The translations under genes and the position numbers were made by a program. A stretch of DNA of 41,627 nucleotides from NCBI GenBank assembly GCA_000435495.1, contig FR884030.1, positions 1-41,627 on the forward strand, in the 5' to 3' direction. Of this stretch, positions 34,383 through 41,627 are shown in pieces. Position 1 is the stretch's first letter, and each line of letters begins with the position of its first letter. The stretch is from Firmicutes bacterium CAG:552 (lineage in GTDB: Bacteria; Bacillota; Clostridia; Christensenellales; Pumilibacteraceae). Under the pieces are notes generated by a model, which was not told the DNA's origin, ran no database searches, and was given only the letters and a program-made list of their open reading frames with translations.

Positions 34383-35773
34383 CTTGCGCCTCCTTGCCTC
34401 GTATGATTGATATTGGGTATAGAACGAGGACGTGTTTTTATGGTATTTATCGGAGCTCGAACCAAAGAGTCGTTTAAATCGCTTTTTACATTAGGCGCAA
34501 ACGGAGCCATATACGCTACGCCGAAATTATCTAACGTTACAAGTCTGTGCGAAATTACCACGGTTGCAATGAGCAAGCCCAAAAAACCGAACCATCCGCC
34601 GGCAATAAGCATTATGATGCGGATAAGACTCATAGTCCCTACTTGGTTAGGTACGGTGTAAAGCGAAATCGAGCTTAAAGCTACTATCATTACCGCCGGA
34701 GAACTTATCATACCGGCCTTTACCGCAGTTTCGCCAAGCACCAAAGCTCCCACTATACTCATAGCCATACCGACCGCTCTCGGCATACGAACGCTCGCTT
34801 CTCGTATTATCTCAAACAATATAAGCACAAACAAAACCTCGCTCAACGGCGGAAGCGGTATGCCCTCTATCGCATTTATAAGCGTAACCAAAAATCTGAC
34901 CGGTATTACCTCTTGATGAAACATTTGAAGCGCAACGTAAAATCCGGGTAGCAAAATCCCGGTAACCAGCGATATCAAACGCAAAATTCGCAGAAAAGAA
35001 GAAAACACGTTACGCTCGTAGTAGTCTTCGCTGCTTTGAAAGTCTTCTATCATCAAAAAAGGCACTGTTATTACCGTGGGCGAGCCGTCCACTATTATTG
35101 CGACTCGTCCCTCGGCAAGTTTAGCGCACACTACGTCCGGTTTTTCACTTACGCCGCTTTGCGAAAATATTGAGTACGGATGTTCTTCTATAAGCGGCCT
35201 AAGATAATAACTATCGGTAACGCAGTCTATGTCCACGCTTCTGAGTCTTCTGCGCACCATTTCTATCATCTTAGGCGAAGCCACAGTAGACAAGTAAACC
35301 ATAGCCACCGTAGTGGAACTTATACGTCCTATTCTCATTTTTTCCACCGCCAGAGCAGGCGTTCGCAGTCTGCGTTTTACAAGCGAAAGATTAGTCTTAA
35401 GATCCTCGATAAATCCTTCTCTCGGACCTCTCATCACCGTTTCGGTAGGTGGCTCGGCTATCGCTCTTTTTTCGTATTTGCGTGCGTTTATCGCATACGT
35501 TCGATCGCAAAACAGCAATGCATCGCCGGCAAGCAACGACTCCATCGCTTCGCATTTTTCCTCTATCGTGCGGACTTCGACCGAAGGCAAAAACGCACTT
35601 ACTTTGCTCGTTTTTCCCGCCTTTTCCGTTGCGGATATTATCTCACGCAAGGCTTTGGAGTCCGAAAGATCGGTGTTTATAAGTAACGTCACGTTTCCGT
35701 CGGATAGTTTTATTTCTCTTTTTACGACTACGTCTTTCGTGGCAAATTCGTTTAACAGTTCGTTGGCATCCAT
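34367..35773 (-). CDS. gerA: GerA-type spore germination protein
   Basis: The A subunit of the germinant receptor, 468 residues. It has a soluble N-terminal domain (about 1-270) and a C-terminal bundle of about five helices (about 275-415). Family motifs are present: MRGPREGFIEDLKTNLSL, ISSTTVAMVYLSTVA, VDGSPTVITVPFLMIEDFQSSEDYYER, PLPPLSEVLFVLILFEIIREASVRMPR and GETAVKAGMISSPAVMIVALSSI. I use the ATG at 35773. A TTG at 35794 is in frame, but neither has a clear ribosome binding site. A CATAATA box at 35780-35786 lies just before the ATG. It is the first gene of the ger operon, about 45 bases after the terminator of the gene upstream. Confidence 0.93.
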   Translation of the reverse strand: MDANELLNEFATKDVVVKREIKLSDGNVTLLINTDLSDSKALREIISATEKAGKTSKVSAFLPSVEVRTIEEKCEAMESLLAGDALLFCDRTYAINARKYEKRAIAEPPTETVMRGPREGFIEDLKTNLSLVKRRLRTPALAVEKMRIGRISSTTVAMVYLSTVASPKMIEMVRRRLRSVDIDCVTDSYYLRPLIEEHPYSIFSQSGVSEKPDVVCAKLAEGRVAIIVDGSPTVITVPFLMIEDFQSSEDYYERNVFSSFLRILRLISLVTGILLPGFYVALQMFHQEVIPVRFLVTLINAIEGIPLPPLSEVLFVLILFEIIREASVRMPRAVGMAMSIVGALVLGETAVKAGMISSPAVMIVALSSISLYTVPNQVGTMSLIRIIMLIAGGWFGFLGLLIATVVISHRLVTLDNFGVAYMAPFAPNVKSDLNDSLVRAPINTIKTRPRSIPNINHTRQGGARWKKR

Positions 35774-35818
35774 CAAAACTATTATGCGTAACAAATAACG
35801 TTATAATCGCACCATACG

Positions 35819-35860
35819 AAAAAAACGATAACGAACACATAATTTCGTTATCGTTTTTTT
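35819..35860 (-). terminator. Intrinsic terminator between the membrane-protein operon and ger
   Basis: A perfect 17-bp stem (35819-35835 with 35844-35860) with an eight-base loop and flanking A/T runs, 17 bases after the stop codon at 35877. Confidence 0.9.
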
Positions 35861-35876
35861 TGTACGTTATATCGAT

Positions 35877-37292
35877 TTAATTTTCGTCTTCGCTTTGACC
35901 CGAACTCATTTTCCCTTTACCGGACTCTGTCTCATCCGTAACGTCGGATTGACGTCCGCAGCCTGCTGATACCGTCGTCTTTGCTTTCTTTCGACGTTTA
36001 CCGCAAAAATACACAATTAAAAATATTATGCCGGCAACGTAAGGAAGCAGTATCAATAACGGCAAAAGCAAAATCGCAGTCAGGTCGATATCGCAACCGA
36101 ACGGATCTTTGTCACTACTTAGCACAAACGAAACGTATCGATCTTTGTAATCGAAATCGAATTCGTAGCCGTCATCGGTCTTTTTCCATTCGACATCGGA
36201 GTTTATCAAGTAATACTCGGTATCTACACTGCATTGTGCGCTCATAGTGGATTTCCATAATTTTGCGCCTACAACCGAAAAACCCAACGAATGTATATAT
36301 CCGCCCATGTGCATTCGCAACACTCCTGCCGAACCATTTACCTCAATATCCGCTGTTTTGCCTGCGGGAACCGTAACGGAAAACTCTTTCCACTCGCAAA
36401 CTCTCTCACTTTGAGGATTTTCCATAAGCGAACCGTCTTTGTTCGCAATTGCATCGATAAAAGCATTCTTCCAATCTTCTTTGTTGTCGACGCTCGAGTT
36501 AAATAATTCGGCGTAATCGTCTATACTCATGTCGTAGCTACCTACCTCTCTTACCTCTACGTTTTGAGGATTTACCTCCGAAACGCAAATAAGTTTGGGC
36601 GAAGCGCTGCCGTAATTACCGTCGGTTGTCTTAAAAAAAGCTACAGTGACATATCGGGTAGGATTACCGTCGCCGTCGATTCCGAATCCCACGCTGTTTT
36701 CGGTTATCGCAGCCACCTTGTTCTCGGAATAAATCGCAGCGTACAAATTGCTCGAATCCGTAGGCAATTCGACATACATCCTTTGAGCGGCTTCTACTCC
36801 GCTAACCAAAAACGTAAAGCACTTTACCCCTTCTATTTTCAGCGAAGGCTCGTTTCGATTTAATCCCTCTAATGCTTTTAATAGGTCATAATCTTCGCCT
36901 ATATAAGAAATACGTTCTTTCAGCTCTACATAAGTGTCGCCGCATCTTACAACGTCTATCTGCGAATTACCTTTACTCGGTACCGCAAACTTTTGAGTAA
37001 TGTCGGTTGCGGTAGAATTTTTTACGTCGTACTTAAACGTTACGTCCGCTTTGTCGTAGTAGCCGCGGGAAGAAACCGATCGAATTTCGCTATTGCTTAT
37101 TTGAATCGAAGCGTAAGATAGGTCCAACTCCGTATCCCCTACGGGCATAATCGTATACGCAGTCGCAGTCTCAGAAAACTCCGGTCTCGATGAGACGCTT
37201 GTGTCGATTGCGCTCTCTCCGTATGCTACCGACGGAACAAATCCCCATGCGGCGACAGTCGCTATCAATATTAATGCGAACAGCTTTTTCAT
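35877..37292 (-). CDS. Secreted protein with C-terminal membrane anchor, unknown function
   Basis: A 471-residue protein that I do not recognise. A signal peptide (about 1-25, cleavage near AYG) leads a beta-rich outer part of about 365 residues. It contains a segment resembling a conserved clostridial surface-protein pattern (AKVTFKYDVKN-like: YYDKADVTFKYDVKNS, ITQKFAVPSKG). A membrane helix (about 405-430) precedes a KRRKK stop-transfer and a charged cytoplasmic tail with two Ser/Glu-rich clusters. It starts 20 bases after the four-helix protein gene, with GAGGGG before the ATG, so the two are co-transcribed. Confidence 0.82.
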   Translation of the reverse strand: MKKLFALILIATVAAWGFVPSVAYGESAIDTSVSSRPEFSETATAYTIMPVGDTELDLSYASIQISNSEIRSVSSRGYYDKADVTFKYDVKNSTATDITQKFAVPSKGNSQIDVVRCGDTYVELKERISYIGEDYDLLKALEGLNRNEPSLKIEGVKCFTFLVSGVEAAQRMYVELPTDSSNLYAAIYSENKVAAITENSVGFGIDGDGNPTRYVTVAFFKTTDGNYGSASPKLICVSEVNPQNVEVREVGSYDMSIDDYAELFNSSVDNKEDWKNAFIDAIANKDGSLMENPQSERVCEWKEFSVTVPAGKTADIEVNGSAGVLRMHMGGYIHSLGFSVVGAKLWKSTMSAQCSVDTEYYLINSDVEWKKTDDGYEFDFDYKDRYVSFVLSSDKDPFGCDIDLTAILLLPLLILLPYVAGIIFLIVYFCGKRRKKAKTTVSAGCGRQSDVTDETESGKGKMSSGQSEDEN

Positions 37293-37312
37293 ATACTACC
37301 CCTCTTAAAAAA

Positions 37313-37891
37313 TTATTCAGGCATATCTGTCGGATTTTGCTCGTCGCTTTGCGTATTCTCCGGCAAATCGTTACTGTTTTCTTGAACTTTCGCTTTAACC
37401 GTCTTCGCCTCTTTAAATGCGTCAACACAGTCATCGACCGGGTAAATATAGTCGAATATAAGAGTACCTATTACCAGCGCATGCATTATAAACATAGGAA
37501 TCGAATAGCGAGTAAAGAACAACACAAATATCAATATGCTCGGCACCAGGAAAATGTATTTACAAACAATCATGCCTACAACGTCTCTCTTCCTTGCATA
37601 TCCTCTGCTTGCCATGCTTGACATAGCTACTATCAGACAGACAATCAGCAGTCCTGAAACTATAATCTGAACGGCAAAAGGAATGACAAGCAATATTGCA
37701 AAAGCCAAAGCTCCCAATGCGTCTTCCAAAGAATTTTCACCGTTTCCGGACGATATCTGTTGATCCACATACTCTTGATAATTTACCAAAAACATCGCTA
37801 TCGCACCTGCCGCAACGACTATTGCAATTATGCAAAGAGCAATTTGCCAAGCGCGCCATCTTTTCGCCTTTTTCAAATCTATTCTACTCAT
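37313..37891 (-). CDS. Four-helix membrane protein, unknown function
   Basis: A 192-residue protein with about four helices (near 15-37, 58-95 as two, and 103-145), a basic N-terminus and a polar, acidic Asn/Gln/Pro-rich tail. No family was recognised. AAGGAG precedes the ATG at 37891. It is the first gene of a pair with the secreted protein gene at 37292. Its promoter at 37977-38005 is followed by a tandem 18-bp repeat that may be an operator. Confidence 0.82.
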   Translation of the reverse strand: MSRIDLKKAKRWRAWQIALCIIAIVVAAGAIAMFLVNYQEYVDQQISSGNGENSLEDALGALAFAILLVIPFAVQIIVSGLLIVCLIVAMSSMASRGYARKRDVVGMIVCKYIFLVPSILIFVLFFTRYSIPMFIMHALVIGTLIFDYIYPVDDCVDAFKEAKTVKAKVQENSNDLPENTQSDEQNPTDMPE

Positions 37892-37935
37892 TTTCTTCTC
37901 CTTGTTGCCAATAATTACGTATAATTACATATTCG

Positions 37936-37971
37936 ATTATACGCACTATACTAATTATACGCACTATACTA
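37936..37971 (-). repeat. Perfect tandem 18-bp direct repeat at the transcription start
   Basis: Two adjacent identical copies, 37936-37953 and 37954-37971; on the minus strand each reads TAGTATAGTGCGTATAAT. The predicted start of transcription from the promoter at 37977 falls at the edge of the first copy. A regulator bound here would block initiation or early elongation. Confidence 0.85.
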
Positions 37972-37976
37972 TTAAT

Positions 37977-38005
37977 ATTGTATCATATCAAAAAAGTTAT
38001 GTCAA
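37977..38005 (-). promoter_or_regulatory. Near-consensus sigma-A promoter
   Basis: Minus-strand -35 TTGACA (38000-38005), 17-bp spacer, -10 TACAAT (37977-37982). It drives the pair of membrane-protein genes and is directly followed by the tandem repeat. Confidence 0.88.
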
Positions 38006-38066
38006 GACCTGCATGTTATACTATTATTTACCGTCATTTTTAGCTCTAAAACAACTTATTGTGCAA

Positions 38067-38099
38067 AAAAAACGCATTTGACATGCAAATACGTTTTTT
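38067..38099 (-). terminator. Intrinsic terminator of the EAL-domain gene
   Basis: A 14-bp stem with one mismatch (38067-38080 with 38086-38099) and a T run on the minus strand, about 36 bases after the stop codon at 38135. Confidence 0.85.
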
Positions 38100-38134
38100 C
38101 GTTATAACCGCTTATTATTTTAACTGCTTTATTG

Positions 38135-40390
38135 TTAAGCTTTCTCGACTATACCTCTCCCCGTTTCGGGATCGAAATCGTCGTTTTCCAAAAACTTGCA
38201 ATACTCGGTATACTTCATAGGTCTGGCGTAATAATATCCCTGTATTACCTCACATCCGAGTTTTTTGAGCTTATAGTAGTCTGCTTGCGTTTCCACTCCT
38301 TCTTGAGTGACCTTCATGCCCATATCTTTGACAAGCTGAATTACGCTTTTTAGCAACATATAATCTCTCTGCCGAGATATTCCGTCCGTAAGAAAGAATT
38401 TGTCCAATTTGATTTCGTCTATTTCGAGCGCTTTAAGCGTATTGTACGACGAATATCCGGTACCGAAGTCATCGAGAGAACAATTGAAACCATTTTGTCT
38501 TAACCGCTTGACCGTGTAAGCGAGATACTCGTTGTTTTCGTACGCAAAACTCTCCGTAAACTCAAGCGTGATAAACTTATCCGGAACGGCGAATTTCTTT
38601 TTTATCTTAGCGTAGTAATCGACAAAGTCGCCTTGAGTAGCCGTTACTCTGGAAACATTGACGGATACCGGATAAACTTTTTGTCCCTTTTCTATAGCCT
38701 GAGATATATCTTCGCAAGCTCTGTAAAATACAAATCTGTCAATTTTTACGACAAAGCCGTTTACCTCGAACAACGGCATAAATTCGTCGGGACAGCGGTA
38801 ATCGCCTATGGACGAATCGAACCATCGAATAAGCAATTCACAGCCGTCCATTCTTTTTTTAACGATGTTGTACTTAGGCTGATAAAAAACCCAAAACTCT
38901 CTGTTTTTCAGCGAACTCTCCATTTTGCCTTCGATTTCGGCTTTTTTAAGGAAGTCGCTGCGCAAAACGTCGCTGTAAAAATTGTATGTTACCAGACTTT
39001 TATTTTCTTTGGACGAATCCTTAACGACCATTGCCTTGTCTATCATTCTCGGCACGGACTGAGCTACGTTTTGCTCCACCTCGTAGATACTGTAAGTTAT
39101 CTTAATCTTGTAGTCGTCGAAGCCCGAATAGTTGCCTATAGACAAATAAACGGAATTAAGTCTGTCGATAAGAGCCTGTTTATCTTTGTAGTGCATAAGC
39201 AAGGCGTATTCTCCGTCTGCGATATAGGCGTAAGTTTCGTCTATTACAAGCGCATGCTTATACATGTTTCTCGCATACTTAAGCAAATCAGAGCTTGCAT
39301 ATTCGCCGAACTTCTCCATAATAAAGTTAAAGTTATTTATCTTAGCTACGATAATCGCAAACTGAGTGGCCTTATTCCTTTCGAGAATTTCCTGAGTATC
39401 ACGTTCGAATTTCAGTAAAGTCGGACAATTTAGGATGGGATTTATTGCGCCGATTTCATATATACGTTTTGCGATTTTGCGTCTGTTAAGAATAAACGAT
39501 ACGGCTACCGTTATCATCATCAGAAAGAATGCGATCATCGTCGCCCAAATGCTACCTATGAGTTCGTATCCTTCGCCGTAAATTTTGTTTACGTTATAAA
39601 ATGCGCTTATTACCAATCCGTTGGACTTAAGCGCAGTAACTACGTATTTGTTCGAGCCGTACGTAACAATCTCCGAACCTTCTTTCAAAAAAAGCGCCTG
39701 CGTTTTCCTATAGTCGCTGTCTCCGAGAATAGTCCCGTACGTATCCGAGAAAGTGGCGCCTATCGGGAACTTTTCCCCTTCGTCGACCGATTGAAGAATT
39801 CTGCCGTCAAGAGTGCAAAGCACTGCAAACTCCGGATAAACGAATTTATCTTCGATTGTTTTATAAAGGTCGCTAAACGAATCTGTTACAATGGATTTAT
39901 TAAAAATCAAACCTATTTTACTTACTCTTCCGGTAGGTACGGATGCAATAAACGCAAAACACGTTTGATTATCAAGTCGAATCGGTTGAGTCAATCCAGC
40001 ATCGCAATCGGATATAATATTTCTTTCGACGGCGATGTTGTATCTAAAGTACTCTTCTCCGTCCGCTATGTACCTCAGCTGTTTAAAGTACTTGTTTCCG
40101 CTCAAATAAGCGTTTACTCTGTCTATAGCCGCAAAAATATCTTCGTCGCTCTCACAGTCGGCAAAAAATCCGGCTGCCACGTCGGCGGTACCTAGCGTAT
40201 CGTCTACACAATAATCCACCAACAGCCGTTGCTTAAAAGTATAAAGTTCGGCGTTATCCTTTGCTTGATTGTCTACGCCGACGGAATATTGTCGGAGCAA
40301 AACTACGATATTAAACAAAAAAATCAAGCAAACAAAAATAATAACCGCAAAAAGTATTTCGGCGCCGTGTTTTTTCAAAAAAACAATCAT
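38135..40390 (-). CDS. Membrane sensor with degenerate GGDEF and active-looking EAL domain
   Basis: A 751-residue predicted cyclic-di-GMP phosphodiesterase. A helix at about 10-33 and another at about 277-305 enclose an outer sensor region (Cache-like) of some 240 residues. A GGDEF-like domain follows (about 325-475), but its signature is replaced by ADGEYA, so it should not make cyclic-di-GMP. The EAL domain (about 490-735) keeps its key residues: CELLIRW (the EAL Glu), SVNVSR (Asn), LEFTES (Glu), LDDFGTGYSS (both Asp), IKLDKFF (Lys), TQEGVET (Glu) and QGYYYARPM (Gln). It starts ten bases after the small coiled-coil gene and has a weak ribosome binding site, suggesting coupling. Confidence 0.92.
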   Translation of the reverse strand: MIVFLKKHGAEILFAVIIFVCLIFLFNIVVLLRQYSVGVDNQAKDNAELYTFKQRLLVDYCVDDTLGTADVAAGFFADCESDEDIFAAIDRVNAYLSGNKYFKQLRYIADGEEYFRYNIAVERNIISDCDAGLTQPIRLDNQTCFAFIASVPTGRVSKIGLIFNKSIVTDSFSDLYKTIEDKFVYPEFAVLCTLDGRILQSVDEGEKFPIGATFSDTYGTILGDSDYRKTQALFLKEGSEIVTYGSNKYVVTALKSNGLVISAFYNVNKIYGEGYELIGSIWATMIAFFLMMITVAVSFILNRRKIAKRIYEIGAINPILNCPTLLKFERDTQEILERNKATQFAIIVAKINNFNFIMEKFGEYASSDLLKYARNMYKHALVIDETYAYIADGEYALLMHYKDKQALIDRLNSVYLSIGNYSGFDDYKIKITYSIYEVEQNVAQSVPRMIDKAMVVKDSSKENKSLVTYNFYSDVLRSDFLKKAEIEGKMESSLKNREFWVFYQPKYNIVKKRMDGCELLIRWFDSSIGDYRCPDEFMPLFEVNGFVVKIDRFVFYRACEDISQAIEKGQKVYPVSVNVSRVTATQGDFVDYYAKIKKKFAVPDKFITLEFTESFAYENNEYLAYTVKRLRQNGFNCSLDDFGTGYSSYNTLKALEIDEIKLDKFFLTDGISRQRDYMLLKSVIQLVKDMGMKVTQEGVETQADYYKLKKLGCEVIQGYYYARPMKYTEYCKFLENDDFDPETGRGIVEKA

Positions 40391-40400
40391 ATTTTACCAA

Positions 40401-40625
40401 TTAAACGTTGTCGAGCTTTGCTTTGATCTCTCTCAGCCGTTCTCTTCGTTTGTTTATTTCTTGGGTGTACATATTAAAATAATCGGTATCGTCGTCGGAC
40501 GGAGTAGAATTAGTCAATATTGCCTCTACTATGGCAGCTTGCGGTCTTGCTCTTTTCGCCTCGAGCTGCTCTATCTCAAGCAAACACTTTTTGTATTGCT
40601 TCTTTAGCTTTAGTTTTTCAAACAT
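40401..40625 (-). CDS. Small charged coiled-coil protein
   Basis: A 74-residue cytoplasmic protein with no recognised family. Two charged helices (about 3-30 and 52-72) suggest a helical hairpin or coiled coil. The linker (STPSDDDTDYF) is acidic. The start is the ATG at 40625, with GGGGGA eight bases upstream; the longer frame from 40709 starts before the promoter and is rejected. It is followed ten bases later by the cyclic-di-GMP phosphodiesterase gene. Confidence 0.78.
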   Translation of the reverse strand: MFEKLKLKKQYKKCLLEIEQLEAKRARPQAAIVEAILTNSTPSDDDTDYFNMYTQEINKRRERLREIKAKLDNV

Positions 40626-40644
40626 GGACTCATCCCCCTTTATT

Positions 40645-40673
40645 ATTTTATACTCGTAAAGCTCAAATGTCAA
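40645..40673 (-). promoter_or_regulatory. Sigma-A promoter of the coiled-coil and EAL genes
   Basis: Minus-strand -35 TTGACA (40668-40673), 17-bp spacer, -10 TAAAAT (40645-40650), leaving a short leader of about 15 bases. Confidence 0.82.
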
Positions 40674-40740
40674 CGATTTGATGCCGATAAGCGGCGTTTT
40701 GCACCCCATTGAACAAATTTCACTAAGATCGACCGCCCGA

Positions 40741-41430
40741 CTATGATTTTTTTTGACTGTCTGCCGATGCGTCCGACGTTAAATTACCGTTTTCCGCCTT
40801 AAGCCTCTCTACTTCTTCCTTTACGAGCAAATCGATTTGACGGCGACGTTTATCCTCTTTTTCCTTCTGAGCCTCTTTAATTCCCGCCACGATGTCGGGA
40901 ATATAGCAAAATGCGCACAAAAAGGCAAACAACGCTATGCACAAAATTAAGCCGTAGCCTCTGAAAAACAACCTACCTATAAACGTAAGCGCATTTAAAT
41001 TCTTGACGTATACACCGACCACGTCGCTCTGAGCCACCGTCCAATCGTCAACGCCCGAATAAATGCTATCGCCTTTTGTCAAAAACGAGCCGTCCTCGGT
41101 AACGTCATAAACTCTGTGCGTAACGAGTTTGCCATACATCTGCGAGCCTTGTTTGTTGCACAAAAACGTTATAACGTCTCCTTTTTTTACGTCGCTCCCG
41201 TCGCTCTTTTTAAGTAATACGTAACTTTGCGCCTCTATTGTAGGCTCCATAGAACCGGTAATAACCCACATGCAACTGTGCCTGAACAAAAACACCGGTT
41301 TACCGTTATACTTACCTATAACCATAGCAAGCACTATCGTCAAAGCGAGCAAAGACATAATTACGTCGATAATCACTTTTGCCGCAGTCCTTCTATGCTT
41401 TTTTTGAGTAGACTCGGTCAATGTTTCCAC
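40741..41430 (-). CDS. sipW: SipW-type signal peptidase I
   Basis: A 229-residue S26B signal peptidase of the archaeal/eukaryotic (ER) type. The catalytic serine is in ITGSMEPT (Ser60) and the usual lysine is replaced by His105 in VTHRV, which is diagnostic of SipW. LTKGDS follows near 120. One N-terminal helix (about 20-38) and another near 155-180 anchor it. The C-terminal tail is long, basic and helical, which is unusual. The start is GTG at 41430, with GAGGAG six bases upstream. In Bacillus SipW matures TasA-like matrix proteins. It directly follows the gene cut by the window edge. Confidence 0.93.
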   Translation of the reverse strand: METLTESTQKKHRRTAAKVIIDVIMSLLALTIVLAMVIGKYNGKPVFLFRHSCMWVITGSMEPTIEAQSYVLLKKSDGSDVKKGDVITFLCNKQGSQMYGKLVTHRVYDVTEDGSFLTKGDSIYSGVDDWTVAQSDVVGVYVKNLNALTFIGRLFFRGYGLILCIALFAFLCAFCYIPDIVAGIKEAQKEKEDKRRRQIDLLVKEEVERLKAENGNLTSDASADSQKKS

Positions 41431-41432
41431 CT

Positions 41433-41627
41433 CTATCTCCTCTTGGAAAACAAGCTTTTCACTTTCGCAAAAAATCCCTGTTTCCTTTGTTTTTCCTGTT
41501 TGCCGCTGTCCGAAGATGCACTTAACGTATCAGAGTTTTTCGTTATTTCGTTATCTATGTTTGTTGCGTCTCCCACACCTGCGGTTTCTTTGACAACCAC
41601 ATTTTCTTTGACGGTATCAGGCTCTTT
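41433..41627 (-). CDS. C-terminal end of an unidentified gene (partial)
   Basis: The last 64 codons of a minus-strand gene whose start lies beyond the window. The fragment is rich in Lys, Glu, Ser and Thr and ends in a basic amphipathic stretch (GFFAKVKSLFSKRR) before TAG at 41433-41435. It ends two bases before the sipW start, so the two are probably in one operon. The fragment is too short to name a function. Confidence 0.7.
   Translation of the reverse strand, partial: KEPDTVKENVVVKETAGVGDATNIDNEITKNSDTLSASSDSGKQEKQRKQGFFAKVKSLFSKRR

Noticed and set aside
38633..39418. A 261-codon plus-strand frame
   Set aside because: It is antisense to the EAL-domain gene; no start signals and no family features.

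Overview
The window reads as the chromosome of a low-to-moderate GC, spore-forming member of the Bacillota, most likely an uncultured gut-type clostridium (Christensenellales-like is my guess, from gene style and not from any search). Pointers are a complete gerA-gerB-gerC germinant-receptor operon, a PdaB-type sporulation deacetylase, strong AGGAGG ribosome binding sites, sigma-A promoters with 17-bp spacers, several very large secreted or lipid-anchored proteins with leucine-rich or InlB-type repeats, and a tryptophanase. Nearly all genes lie on the minus strand; only two large surface-protein genes (3212-5518 and 8181-11537) are on the plus strand. No tRNA, rRNA, CRISPR array, insertion sequence or phage gene was seen.

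Layout. 0-8 kb: a BspA-type leucine-rich-repeat lipoprotein (minus), a membrane-anchored propeller/SH3-like protein (plus), a pdaB-ssb-like pair, and a split TauE/SafE transporter made of two overlapping half-genes. 8-11.5 kb: a 1118-residue secreted protein with four jelly-roll-like repeats, one C-terminal membrane helix and a long acidic tail. 11.9-17.4 kb: a seven-gene minus-strand operon headed by a sigma-A promoter and an FMN riboswitch. Its first gene is an in-frame fusion of the riboflavin ECF transporter subunit RibU to the t6A enzyme TsaE, followed by yhbY, tsaB, rimI, an alpha/beta hydrolase, a membrane-anchored MurF-like ligase and a FabG-like reductase.

17.8-24.7 kb: a four-gene operon whose first product joins a TMEM164/YwaF-family membrane domain to an ABC ATPase. 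It is followed by an ABC-2-like permease, a small membrane-anchored protein and a 766-residue lipoprotein with an Ig-like domain and a probable beta-helix. This is the best candidate in the window for an undescribed system, possibly lipid or envelope handling. 24.9-30.5 kb: a subtilisin-like 1451-residue protease, a peptidase E homologue and dtd in one operon.

30.7-35.8 kb: tryptophanase with its own promoter, then the ger operon. 35.9-38.0 kb: a membrane-protein pair whose promoter is followed by a perfect tandem 18-bp repeat. 38.1-40.7 kb: a small coiled-coil protein with a cyclic-di-GMP phosphodiesterase (sensor, degenerate GGDEF, EAL). 40.7-41.6 kb: a SipW-type signal peptidase and the 3' end of another gene cut by the window edge.

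Function calls come from motifs I can read in the translated sequence; no database search or structure prediction was run. Start codons were moved from the longest open frame where a ribosome binding site clearly chose another.
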